Shown here: one piece after another, positions 45,600 to 58,215 of the stretch
Layout of the letters: every line of letters starts with the position of its first letter
Position numbering within the stretch: position 1 is the first letter of the stretch
From: Salarias fasciatus
Taxonomy: Eukaryota > Chordata > Actinopteri > Blenniiformes > Blenniidae
Length of the DNA: 64,000 nucleotides
Reading direction: 5' to 3'
NCBI RefSeq assembly: GCF_902148845.1
Contig: NC_043757.1
Location: forward strand, 18,403,842-18,467,841
The notes under the pieces: model-generated
What the model was told of the DNA's origin: nothing
Databases searched by the model: none
Seen by the model: the letters and a program-made list of their open reading frames with translations, nothing else
Translations under genes and position numbers: made by a program

Positions 45600-47206
45600 A
45601 AATGCGACTGGAGTTCTCTGGATTATTTACTTTTCTGGTGATATCACGTTCAGGTTTCAGTTAACTCCACATCGATTCTCATATGCCTTCTTGTAAAAGT
45701 GAATATGCTTTTGATGTGATTTTTTTTTTCTTTTTGCAGCGTTAAGGTATTTAGGCTAAATGTGTTAACTGTTTCACACAAACTCCAAAAATGTGTGTAC
45801 TTTGTGCGAGAGAACAGTGAGAATCATCAAAATGTAAAATGGTGTTATTCTGTGGATTGATAAACCGCTTATTGAGATGCACTCATCATTCACATTTGCA
45901 AGCTTACTTGACTTTTAATTTCACTAGTATCTTACCTTTGCTGCAGTATTGAACACTCAGCTTTGTTTTGACAAGGCTTTCTAAAACTTTGTAACAGTTG
46001 TAACAAATGTAGAATATTCAAAAAAAACTTTACATTCTAGTTCAACACAACTGCAGACTAAAACCTCTTAAACTCAAATAAAGTTAATAGGTTCAGTTGC
46101 TTGGAGACTGAAGCCTCTCTGGCAATTTCAAGTGAAGCCAAACATACTACATCACTTACTTAATATTACTTAATATGAAGTAAACCACAAAGAAAGCATA
46201 AGCAAGATATTTTAAACTTTCATGGCAATATTAGCTCCAGTTTTTGATCACATCAGGTAATGTTTATCTTCACTAGCCTTCCTTCTGGCTTGCAACACCT
46301 CTGTTTTGTGAAGCAAGAGGGATTTCTGGAGTCTGGAGAGGAGTTTCGTCTTGTTCATGATGAATGATGTGGAATTTTACCGTCCTTTGCTGGAGGAGTA
46401 GCCTACCTTCTAAAATGTGCTAATTGTTTTCTCATGGTGAAAAATCTGGACTGCAGGCAGGTCAGTTCATCTATAGGAGTTCTCAAATGCAAATACATAT
46501 GTGAATCATGCAAGGCCTTCCTGAGAGTGGATGAGCACATACGTTGTCCCAAAACATGTCATTTATTAGTATTGATATGTGTAAGCAGCCTAAGCACAGA
46601 TGTTATTGAACTCCGATATAAGAAGAGGTGGTGGCTTTTCTTCTCATAACAAGCCAGATGGTCTCTTTTCTCTTTAATTTGCAGGACACAGTGACCATTG
46701 TCTCCTCTGCCAAAAGAGATTAATCTGACCGCATTACAGTTATGCATTTTGCTTTTGTCAAATTTAAATAAGCTTCGGTGAGGAGCAGAGGCAGTAATCG
46801 TGAGCTCCTGAAAAGATGGAAGTATTCAGACAGTTTTTTTTTTACCTTTTTTTTTTTTTTTTTACTCATGAGATCCAGTCTACTGAGTCTTTTCTAGTTG
46901 TTGTTATACACTACATCTCCAACTGAGGGCGCCACTGTCCCATTTTTAAACTGCACACTGTAAAGCCTCTGTAAACAATCTAGCCTTGTGCACGTTTGCA
47001 TGTGAAATGTTTATGCCTGATTGCGCCTATTGTTTTTACGTCAATGTACCTATAAATACACTGTATTTGACTTGTCATCTTCTGAGTGCACTTAAAAGAA
47101 TCTTAAGTGATTTTTAGCTTTGCTTCTGCCCCGTGCATGTCTTTACCAAACCACAGTTTCTACTCTGCACTGTTTGAGAGGAGACATTATTTGTACTGTG
47201 TCATGG

Positions 47207-47239
<33 letters not shown>

Positions 47240-50200
47240 TGGGAAAAAAGGAAATAAAGCGTGACAGGTGCTGTGTTTTACAATTCAAACAGGCCTGGGA
47301 GAGTTGTTAGGCCAGCCAGCCGCAGGCTATGTAATTCATGTATAATAAATCTGTTACCAAATGGATTGTTGAGAAGGGTTTTTTTCCCCTCCAACAATTT
47401 GCTTTAATCAGAGATGCTTCGTAGTGAATCAGAACAAAAGACCTATAGGTTTTTTTGCTCCAGTGACTTGTATATGCTTCATTGAATGGTGTAAAAAGAA
47501 CAAGCAATTACTTTGCACTTAAGATGGGAATGCAATAAATTTACTGCTGAATTAACTCAAATACAACCGCCTTCTCCACTGAACATGCTGCAACAGACTG
47601 TGTATTGTTCTGACTAAGAATAGTTTATAGTTTCGTCATTGTTTTGCACTGCTTGTGATGTAGAAACTGGGCTGATGTTGGTGACAGTGCGGTGATCAGA
47701 AAACAAAAAACAGAGTCATCTCACCCTGGAGATAAATATCTCAGCTCACTGTCTCTAATTGAACCCTGTGTTTATCTGGAGAGCCTTTTTCACCAGATGT
47801 CTGCTCTCTCTCCAGCACTCTGAGCCCGGGACACCTGAATCTGGAGCTGCGACGGTCTTCCATGTAGGATTTTATTTTTTGCTGGAAGAAGCAGAAACAG
47901 ACCTGCTTTCTCAGGAGAGGAGAGACGTGATGTTTGGCGAGCCTTTGCTGATGCACACTGTTCTTTATCAAAGCTTTCGCACTTTACACAACCTTGATAA
48001 ATACCACACGCTTCAAACATCACGAGGTCATTTCTTAACTTCTGCTTGACCATGCGTTTCAGTGTGAAGCACATTCAAAAAGCTAAACATTTACTAAATA
48101 GAACAGTTTGTATCCTCTGGAGACAAGAATGCAAATTTACATATACTTAGAGACATGAGGGAATTAAGGAGTATATTTTTTCAGACAGGCCTACATGGTT
48201 TATTGAATGTTTCAATTGTCACTTTTACTGAAAGAAATGCTTGTAGAATTAACTTTAAACACGGAAAAAACGTGGATGTTTGACGCGAATATCGGCATTA
48301 GTACAGGAACTCAACACATTTTCAAATTCATGTACTGTCTTCTCATAATCTCATAAGAGCTTCACAACTTCAGCTCTGTCTCAGGGTCAAACAACCCATA
48401 ATGTTATGCAAGGTGTTGAGGTACTGATTTCACTACCTTTCTAACAGGATCAGTATTCATTTCTGAAAAAAATAAAATAAAAAAATTGAGCTACAGCATT
48501 CGTCTGATGGATAGGACGACACATGCCAGCTGTCAGTCATCACATGCACCAGTGAACCAGGTCTCCTCGTGCCCCTGTTGCTGGTTCACTGACTTTTCAT
48601 TCCATTCGTTCAATACAGAACTGTCAGACCAGGACCAAGAGCAACAGTTTGGAGATCCTGACCCAGTCCTCCACATACATCAAGACCCCCCCCCCCCCCC
48701 CCATGTCAAAGTCACTGAGATCTCTGCTTCTCACACTTCAACTTTCAGGACAAAAACTTTGCTCACTCCCTTTATGGAAGTGTTCTTTAAGCAAACACTG
48801 GGAGTAGCTGGGTGTATTTTACACTAGTATGTATAAAAGCTGTATTTTCCTCTATTTTTTAAAATTGCCAGAAGGACAATATGAATAACAAGGCTACATG
48901 TTGAGAAGGATTACTGTTTCCCTCTCCAACATGACACAACACACCCAGAGAACGGGATTATTTGTAGCTTTCAATTTATATGATGGTGCCTGTGAATGAG
49001 TATCATTACTGATATTGACTGAATGTCATTTGGCACAGGAAGCATATTGCTAAGTGAAATGTGCTGGTGTGAGTGAAACTTCAATGCATATACAATGAAT
49101 CACGATCACATGACAGCAGCTAGAGAAAAGCATCTCAATTATTATTTATAAGTTCTGTTATTGTGAAATGTTCCAAGTGAAGCTATTTCTCATTTTAGAA
49201 GCATGTACATTATTTAGCAGCGCTGCCAATGTTGTGCTTTCGTGTTTGGTTTTGAATTAAACAAGACTTGCTGTGTTGTTGTCATCGCTTTTTGAATTGT
49301 AAAGTATTTTGAATATAATTCATGTTTAATGAATATATTCTACCTTCTAGTTCTAAATTAAACATAAACATTATAGCCTAAAGAAAGGGTTTCTCTCCTC
49401 TTCCCCAGCTGATGTTGTTCTCTTGTCTGAGCTCAAGCATACGTCTAACTCTCTATATGAAACATAACATGTCATCCACATAGAAAATTCGCCAAAGAAA
49501 CAGTAAATAACAGAGTTTGTGTTTGACCGCTGAACCTTGTTGATGATTGTTAATATTTCTATTTCTCATGAGAGGAAGCTTTACATGTATTTTATGATAT
49601 TGTCATGGTCTCCCAACACTGAAGCATAGAGGTTACAGATGCAGGCTTCTAATGGTGAAGTACTGAGGTTGTCCTATATAATTTTACCAGCTTAAATGAA
49701 GTTGAGTTTTAAGCATGTAAAGACTTAGAGTGGCCCGAGGTTACGGTGCATTAACTCCCGGTATCTCTCTGCGTCTGCTCTGGATGCCGGGAGCCACCAT
49801 GTTTTGTTGATGAGCCTCATTTGATCTTTCCACGTCTCCATCCTGCAGCCATTCCAGCGTTCACAATTACACCCCTCCCTTTAAATCACAAAGCATAAGA
49901 CCTGGGGACAGCACACTCAACTCGGCTGACAGAGTGTATTCAGCCAGCTTTTATGAGGGGATTACCTGAAACCCCCTCTGGCTCTGTGACTCCAGGATTG
50001 CTCAGCCGTTTTTTCCTTAACTCTCTCCAATAAATGAGACAATCATTGTTGGCCTGCCATGTTCTCCCCTCCTCCTTCTGGATTCCTGCTCCGGTGTCTG
50101 TCACATCACATATGTTGGGGTTCCATGACCAGGCCCGCACTCCACTCTCATTGCATTTCTTCTTTAACGTTTCAAGTAGGCTTATCATACTGCCATTTTC

Positions 50201-52180
50201 CTGTCTTTGGCTCTCTGCTCTTAGTCTGCTTGAAGTCAAGGGGAGTGGAGCAGGCACGCTGCAGCAGCTGCAGAGCACCGTCCTAAAATGGGTCAGTATA
50301 TGACTATACTTTGCACTGGAGTACAAAGCGAGTATAGCCTCTTTCCAACTATCGGCAAAATTTGTGGGTTTTCCACACTTGAATATTTTATTTCTGACCT
50401 GAGCACTTTGCTATCAAAGGAGAGCACACATACATCACACTCTCTGTGTTCTTCATTATACGTAAAAGTAGAGGTTCAGTTGCTTGGAGACTGTAATTTT
50501 CCTCACAGGTTTTAGGCGTGTGTTCAGTTTGAACAAGTTTCTGTCTTTTTCTTTTCTGGTAAACTTGATTGCGTCCCTGTGAGAGATTAGATGACACTTC
50601 ATCTTGTGCCTGCCTTTATTAAGAGAGGCCTTAAAGACTCTCCTTTCTGGATGGAAAAAAGATGGCATCAGTTAATCCAGGATTTCAATTACAAGCTGTC
50701 ATTCAGCGTGTCTCTGGAGCCGGGACTGCAGCGGGCGCAGATAGAGCAGCCGGTGCAGGGACTGTAACAGTCGCAGGGAAAATAATAATTTCCTTCCTAG
50801 AAATGCAGTGGGAAACCCTGCTGATTTCCACAAACCATCTGCACACACAGCCATTTCCTTTGACCACATTCACAAGTCCTGAGCTGGTTTTGTCCCTTAG
50901 CTCAATGTCATGTTAATATTTAAGCAACACGATGATTTCCAGGTCAAATTGACACTGTCCATGTTTAACTCCAACAAAATAGGTTTTAATACATTTAAAC
51001 CCGTCTTTTGAGCCGAAACCGAAAACTGAGGTTTTAGGGTCATCCTCTGTTCCTGCAGGGACGAGCAAACCGTGCTCAAAGCTAAACCTGTAAAATGAAA
51101 TGCAATCCACTAATATCAATCAATAATTTTTTTTCCTCAAATTACAGCCTTACGGGAGCATCACCAAATACAGCTGCACTGCATTTGTTATTCATTAAAT
51201 AGAATGTTTTATTACGCTTGTGTTTCAGACAAGTTAATTGATTCCGTTTGGACAGCCGAAGAGGCACAGGTGTAATTGATAACACTAATTATGGCTGCAT
51301 TCCATTTAGGTGTTCCAGTGTCTCAGCTCCTTAATTGACTGAGGCACTGAAAGAGAACAAAGCTGAAGGTGATAGTACACCGCAACTCAAAATACATGTC
51401 TGAATTTAATTATATTGAACATTTTACTGCTTCATCTCTCGAACACAATCACTGTACCTAAAAATAAAGGCTGAATATGTGTTTTTGATTTTGCTAATAC
51501 AACAAAACTGCCTGTGCTTGTGATTCATAGGATGCACACAGACAGAAATCTGAAGAAAACCAAAGTAATTAAGAGGAAGACAGCAGATTGTAGACTGGAA
51601 AGGTTCTACTCCAACTAGATCTGTTTGTAATGGTGAAGTTATTTGACTCTTCCAATCAATTTCTTGGATGGATGAAACTAAATGTCCACATCCTTTGGTA
51701 TTCTCCGCTTTTCCAATCCGGTTTCTTAAACTTCTTCATGACACATTTTATGGACCACATGATCCATTGTTCTTACGCCCGTGGCACTCATTAATACCCA
51801 GGACACATTTCTCTGTGGGTTTATAGTATTCCTGCCACATTGGTAAACGGAACACAGTGTCCCAGACGCTGCGTCTTTTGGCAGGTATCCGGTAATCTCG
51901 CCACATTGTGAGCTGAACACAGGAGGCTTCATCTGCTTCAGAACTCGAAATCCTGAGACGCTGCTGGCTTGACAGATGAGAAGTTATCAAAGAAATGCCT
52001 CTTCAGTGTCAGGAATGCAGAGTTTTCTGCATGAATGTGACATGTTATGGTGGGTTCGTACTGCTGATTCGGAATATGGTCACTTTTTGGCAGAACGGCA
52101 ATTTGGAGAGTTACTATTGCCAAAAAAAAACTTCCACAAAGAGAACATGCAAACTCCACACCTGTACTTAAAACTGGGAA
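45600..52180. other. Intergenic DNA between ddit4 and spock2
   Basis: No exon recognised on either strand. It contains A, T and C homopolymers, such as C17 at 48686-48702 and an A-rich tract near 47205-47240, in otherwise AT-rich DNA. Human ANAPC16 and ASCC1 lie between DDIT4 and SPOCK2; neither is seen here. Distal ddit4 or spock2 enhancers could lie here but cannot be told from sequence alone. Confidence 0.5.
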
Positions 52181-52184
52181 TATT

Positions 52185-52345
52185 CTTGCTGAGAGGTGAG
52201 AGAGCTTCAGGTTGGATGCCCTTTCTGTCCACATGCCGAAGTGTCCTTGAGCAAGACACTGAACCCCAAACTGCCCCTGATGGATGGACTGAGCACCATG
52301 CATGGCTGCTGGCTCCATTGGGTGTGAATGTATGTGCGAATGGGT
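52185..52345 (+). repeat. Second fish SINE-like repeat
   Basis: AAGTGTCCTTGAGCAAGACA, CTGAACCCC, GGATGGACTGAGCACC and GTGTGAATGTATGTGCGAAT match a repeat found throughout fish genomes (GTGTCCTTGGGCAAGACACT-type), distinct from the tRNA-headed family above. Confidence 0.55.
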
Positions 52346-52775
52346 GAACGTGACTAACAATGAAAATGAAATGAAAATGAAAAATTTTGCTGAAAAGCAA
52401 AATTCTGAGTTTTAACTCATTATCTTGACCTTGATGGGACAGTTATGTGTTGCACGCTGAGACAGTTAAAGATGAGAAAAGCCGATCTAATAAAATTAAA
52501 CTCACACTTTGGACATTTCGGCTTTCGCTGAAGTAGGACTGTAGAAAATACTACTGGGGATCTACGCTTTATTTAACAGGACATGTTGAGTTTTATCACA
52601 TTTATGTCAGGTTTTCTCACTCTCCAGTTAAGCTGGATAGAGGGAGGGGGGGGGGGGGTGAAGGTAGTAATGTATGGAGTCAGGTGACCTGTGTGTTGTA
52701 AACACGAACAAGGTTCAGGGATGAGAAATAAATCATTGGTGCAGCAAAGGACTAATCCTGAGTTTTATCCACGGA

Positions 52776-52889
<114 letters not shown>

Positions 52890-52934
52890 CATCCTATAGG
52901 CTAATCAGGTGGTAGTTTCAATCCAGCCTCAGCA

Positions 52935-52982
52935 TCCTCCTCCTCCTCCTCCTCCTCCTCCTCCTCCTCCTCCTCCTCCTCC
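52935..52982 (+). repeat. (TCC)16 trinucleotide microsatellite in the spock2 promoter or 5' UTR
   Basis: Sixteen TCC units lie 57 bases before the spock2 ATG, probably within its 5' UTR. Glu- or Gly-run ORFs on the other strand are artefacts. Confidence 0.95.
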
Positions 52983-53039
52983 CAGTAGAGGGAAGCCGTC
53001 AGACCGGTGCGTTGCGCGAGGTGTTTTTCGTCCGCTGCC

Positions 53040-53231
53040 ATGGTAGAATTTACGGATATCGTGTGCCTTCTCGTCCCGCTGGCCGTGCTGGCGGGGTCCA
53101 CCCTCCAGACCGAGGTGAAAAGCGGCGGAAAAGAGGCGGAAAAGACGGGGAATTTCATGGAAGACGAGCACTGGCTGTCCACCATTTCACAGTACAGCCG
53201 CAAGATCAAGCACTGGAATCGCTTCAGAGAT
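53040..53231 (+). CDS. spock2: spock2 (testican-2), first coding exon, partial
   Basis: SPOCK2 is a secreted extracellular-matrix proteoglycan of the SPARC/testican family. The exon has 64 codons from ATG 53040 to the donor GAT|GTAAGTG. It starts with a signal peptide (IVCLLVPLAVLAG core), followed by the testican block NFMEDEHWLSTISQYSRKIK and HWNRFRD, where human SPOCK2 also meets an exon junction. No follow-on exon (human EVEDDYIKSW) could be found up to 64000, so the first intron is longer than 10.7 kb or the next exon is outside. Neighbouring ddit4 and dnajb12 support spock2 over spock1 or spock3. The 5' flank carries long CT and TCC tracts. Confidence 0.92.
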
Positions 53232-54673
53232 GTAAGTGTTGATGGAGAGGCGCGCGCCACTGCGGCGCGCGACACTTCATCATAATAATAATAACACGCA
53301 TCTGTAGACACGCACACTTTATTCACACAACAATTTGTTGCAGTGATCTCTGTACTTTCTTCTCAGCTCGGCAATGCAGCCAAACTTGGTGCTGTGGTTG
53401 AGTCATATCTCGAACACGCAGATAAAAGCCCAAATCCCCACATTTACTCCATTTGTAAAGTCATAAAATAGAAATAAACACAAAAATGTATGAGTGATCC
53501 TATTCACACTGACTTTATAAAAACATTGCTTGTAAAGTAAACGTGTTTTTTAAGCAGCGTGTTCATTTTGCTTTTTAATACTCTCAAAATTCAAAGGTGC
53601 CAAACTGAAATTCACTGGAAAACTTATACACCAGGAGATTGTACTCGGCAGCCAAAGCATTTAGATTGTGATTCATTCCACCTTTACAGTATGGGGCCTG
53701 TGCAATTTGCAAGCAATTAATGTTTAAGTCCCAGATGCACAGCAGCATAGACCTATTCCATCACGTTGCCTTTAATACAGATTGCCTCAGATGTGCCTCA
53801 AGACATGTCTCGGGAGACTTCACAAACAAGAGTATTAAGCAATTAGACAGAGGGGCAGTGATTGATTGATGTATGTATTCACCTACTGAACAGACTGAAC
53901 TGGGTTGCGGGGATTGATTAAAGCCTGCAGGCTACGCTCAGTGATTTATTGCTGGATCTGTGAATGTATGGACATAGTTTTGCCTCCAGCTCTGGGAAAC
54001 GATTACTGATGATCCCAACAGGATTTTGACTGTAGTGCAGCTTGGATTATGCTCCATATGCCTCCTGTTAATTGGGTTTTAATTGATCCTGGGTGGCTGA
54101 TGCACCATGTGATGGAGGTATCAGTATTGGATCTGAAATGTGAGCAGTTGGCTTCAGCTTGAGTGTGTATTATTTGAGAACAAAGACATAGCAAGAGGAA
54201 GATGATGAGAAATTCATTAAAAAAAAAACCTGGCAGTGAGATATTGAGATATAACTTTGACCTAAAATGTTAGTCACAGGGAGTGTGTTACTCTGAATTT
54301 AAGTGATCCTGATCAGTTGTGCAACAAAAAACAAAACACAAACCTGACTGGAAGATGTAGCACGTCTGGAGATATGATAACAGTCTGCTTATGGGTTTGT
54401 CATCTCTTTTAAAGATTTCATTCACTGTGTGCTTCTCTTTTCCCTCAATTTAACATCAAAGCTGCTGTGCAACACAAATGGGCCCTGCAGTTACACACTG
54501 CATCTCTTTCATGGTTATTATTCCCAATGGGTCGTTGTCTCAATGCGTTACTGTGCGTTTGTGTGCTTATAGACACACGACTGTGTCTTGTTCACATTGT
54601 AGTATTTCTAGAAGATCTGTTGCATGTGGTGTGCATGTTTACCAGCGTGCTAAAGAGCTGTGGCGTCTCTGGT

Positions 54674-54700
54674 GATGATGATGATGATGATGATGATGAT
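54674..54700 (+). repeat. (GAT)9 microsatellite
   Basis: Nine perfect GAT units in spock2 intron 1. Confidence 0.95.
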
Positions 54701-56450
54701 GGTGACAGGAGAAACATCAGAGAAGCGAACCACTGAACCTCCCGGAGGAATCGCCAATAGAAACCACTTTGATTTCAGCTCGCTGCCGTAGCAACAGCGG
54801 TGTCTGTGTTATGGTGTTGAGATGGAGCAGGTCTCACAGGGAATTTGATGACTCTATCCCCTCACCAGTCCTGCTCCAGGGTGGAGGACTAAACGAAAAT
54901 ATTCTCAATTAAGGTTTCTTCGAGTCATTAAAACTGTGGACTTCAGCAGCTGAAATGCCATTTGTGCCACTAACTAGTGTTATTTTCATTATTTTTAATG
55001 AGAGCCTCCTTACCTAGAATGTAATGATCAGTTTGGCTGTGCTGCATGTTATTCTGTGGCCTAAAGAGAGAGACAGAGAGCAAGAGAAAAGCTGAACTGA
55101 ATAATGAAGCGTTCAGGCTCTGACTTTTTTTTTTTTTTTTTTTTCGGTTGATGCATAAATGGCTGCCAATGAGCCAGTGACACAGTTATAGGTATTCGGT
55201 TTACACAAATTGATGTGGACTTGCAAAGTCCTCTGAGGGCTGCATGCTGAATATTAATCCAACACTGGAAAGCAATAATCAAAGCTGCACAACATGAAAG
55301 TCGCTCTTTTGCACAGAGGCAAACACACACACACATATACACACACACACAGATGCACAAAAAAAAAAAAAAAACCCTCTCGTGCACATAAACACCCACA
55401 ATACATAGGCAGTGGAAAGTGCAGTGTAAATATTTCATATTTATTCTTTCAGGGGATGTAAAAGCGGCATCAGCGTAAGAGGCTCTTTCGTTTCCGATAA
55501 AACACGCCAGCTCCCACACTTCCATTCAATCTATCTCACAGGAAGACAAGGCGATTAGATTTAACAGTTACAGTCAACAAATAATAGAATGGGATACCTT
55601 CAATCCTTTAATCTGACAGGTGCACTCAACATTTAATTCCACTAATGCACCAAATCCTGCGAAAAAAAAAAAAGATACATCAGTGAACATGGAACATAAT
55701 CATGATAACTGAATGCAGATTTACCACTTTGGCCCATAAATATATGTCCTGAGTTCAGTTTTTTGAAATGGGAAATGTGCCACCTTTAGTCCAAACATTG
55801 ATTAATGCAATGACAGGATGTTTGCCTGCTATCTTCACTGGGCTCTGTTTTTACTGTTTTTCATGAAAGATAAGGCTGACTAAAGAGCTGCGGTTAACAA
55901 CACACCTAAAATTTTAAGTACAACACAGAAAGTGATAGTGTTCTGTGAATGTGAATGGCCAGAAGATGGAAGATGGCTGATCTGATCATGACAAATATTT
56001 TATTTTTTGTACAATTGAATAAAAAAAGTACAGAAAAAAACCCAACAAGAACAACAACTTACAACCATCAGACGTTATCATTTGTGGGCTGAGTGACAGG
56101 AACAGTTAATCAAATGTCAGCTGAGATCATGAGGCCAGTTCAGACGCTGTCTTTTCATTTCAGGTCGCAGACTCCAGCAGTGTTGACACAGAGCAGATTC
56201 AACACTGAGCAGATCAACGCTAAATTAATTTTTTTTTTTCTTAAATTCCCTTCTAAAAACGATGCTGTCCGTAAAATCACGGAGCCATGAAATTAGATTC
56301 AAGTCTTTCGCTTGGAGGTTTAAGATAAATACATCTCCTGTGCATGCGATGATCATCAGGTCATAGCAATGCAGGTTGATGCAGGACGATTCGCTTCGTT
56401 CGCATACAACACACATGAAAGATGAAGAATGTTCGCTGTCGACGAGGTCG

Positions 56451-56452
<2 letters not shown>

Positions 56453-56483
<31 letters not shown>
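56453..56483 (+). repeat. T31 homopolymer
   Basis: A run of 31 T in spock2 intron 1. Length may be affected by sequencing error. The Phe-run ORF across it is meaningless. Confidence 0.9.
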
Positions 56484-56484
<1 letters not shown>

Positions 56485-57597
56485 TTGAATATTTGTCTCC
56501 CTCCCATCCGACCCAGCACTATCTGTGCCTGGTAAATCCTTATCTTAAAAATGCACGCCTCTTTCGTCAGGCTGCGCCATCCCTGCCTGCACCTGGTATC
56601 CGTTCACTTCATTTTTAATGAACAGAAAACACTCTGTGCCGGCGCAAAAACATCAGATCCCTCGCCGACGTCGGAGGATTAGATATGCAGGATGTTGGGA
56701 GCACTTGCAGGAGGTTCTGACAGTTCTTAAGATGATGCGATGTTGTGTTTTTTTTGTTTTTGTTTTTTTTTATTTTTTCCCCCACGCGCCGGAAATGTTC
56801 ACAGAACAATTTGACTGCCTGGCATACCTGGCCTGTTCTATAATCACCCACCTGATTTCATCTTGTCCTGAGCTCCGACTGGCTTCAGTCCAGCAGAATT
56901 TTAGCTCCATGTTATTGTTGGTGCAGACCTCAGTGAGACTTATTTGTGTCATTTTCCTGTGGCACACAAAAAAATAATTATGGATAATGGTGTCTGTAAA
57001 ACTGGAGCCAAATAATCCATTAAAGACTATCCAGATGAACAGTAAATTATCATCGCCAGCCGAGTCGGGCTTCCCTATCGCGCAGCCTGTTTGACTACCC
57101 TGTGCTTTGTGATGTTAAAATAGTCTGTCAGGGTTGCATTCATACTATGAAGGACGATAACAGCTTATCAGAAATCCATTAGTCTATCTAGTCATGCTTT
57201 GTTCTGGCATGAGTCGTGCCTTATCGTTCCAGGGTTTTCTCTGTGTGGCTGCGAAAATCCAGCGCTCTGTGGCCAGACATGCAGATGGACTGCATCCCCA
57301 TCGCACGCCGAGTACATTCTAGGGAAGGGTAGTGTGTTTTCTCAGGGTGTGGACAAACCACTGGTGCATGGTGAGGTTGTCTTGGCTATGTACCAGGAAC
57401 CCAGGTGGTCTGTGATTGTGTAGAAGAAAAGAAAGAATCAGCCTTTCATCACGCCAGACTACAGCTGCTTTCATGGCGGCACAATAGCCGCAGCTGAAGG
57501 GCACAACTGCCGTGGACGTTACAATGCCTAAACAGCAGTGAAGGACGAAGAATTTTAAAGTTATTCAGAAGATGCAATTCTTTTAAAGCCTCCACAG

Positions 57598-57825
57598 AGG
57601 CCGCGTCGTGATGTAGTGGTTAGTTCTCTCCTCATTGCAAGAATGTCCCTGGTTCCAGTCTGGGTTGGGCGGGTTCTCCCTTCAGTACGTATTCCTGTTT
57701 CCTGCCACAGTCTGAAAACTTGTATATGAGGTGACTGATTCTACGTAATGAACTGGCAACCAGTTCAGAGTGTGATCTGCCTTCACCAGTTGAATAAAGC
57801 GATGTTGAAGATGGATGTATTGATC
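57598..57825 (+). repeat. tRNA-headed SINE copy, near full length
   Basis: The head has an A-box-like TAGTGGTTAG (57614-57623) and a B-box-like GGTTCCAGTC (57651-57660), then GGGTTGGGCGGG, CCTGCCACAGTCTGAAAAC, AACTGGCAACCAGTTCAGAG and the tail AATAAAGCGATGTTGAAGAT ending GGATG. Order and words match the common fish SINE. Diverged, hence old. It is not a functional tRNA gene: no acceptor stem closes it. Confidence 0.7.
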
Positions 57826-57959
57826 CATTTTCCTTCAGATCTCTTCATACAAATGTGACGAAAAGCTTAGTTTAAACACTTGTTTGAGCAATATTGTTTT
57901 TTGCAGGTGCCAGAAATTCAAGCCTTTCATGATTTTTCAACATTCTCTGATATCTGAAA

Positions 57960-58215
57960 TGTCATCTACATCCGTCATCGTCGGTGATAGAGTGAGAAGG
58001 TCAGCCATGTGATCGGTATGCCGCCTCGTCGCCTTCCATGACAGGCCCACTACGCCGGAAACCCCAAGGTCGGCACGGGGCCTGCTGCAGAGGAATATCT
58101 CTCATATGGACATCTGGCCCGACTTGTCCAGAGAAAAGCCGGCAGAAGCCGCATCAGTCAAAGACGTCTGGGACGCTTTATGATGCCTCCGCATGAAAAA
58201 GTGGAAGTGAGAATG
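57960..58215 (+). other. GC-rich island of unknown nature in spock2 intron 1
   Basis: About 250 bases are much richer in C+G and CpG than the surroundings. One frame reads RGLLQRNISHMDIWPDLSRE without a stop for some 45 codons, but I cannot match it to any protein and no splice sites frame it convincingly. It could be an old repeat, a conserved element or a degraded gene copy. Confidence 0.25.

Larger units (their letters stand above)
53232..57597 (+). other. spock2 intron 1, left part
   Basis: Intronic sequence without recognised genes. It holds (GAT)9 at 54674-54700, a T tract near 55125-55144, CA-rich sequence around 55322-55350 and a T31 run at 56453-56483. Some pieces are evenly composed and may be conserved enhancers, but I see no specific signal. 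Confidence 0.5.

Noticed and set aside
57598-57680. tRNA gene
   Set aside because: A- and B-box-like words are present but there is no closing acceptor stem and the sequence runs into a SINE body.
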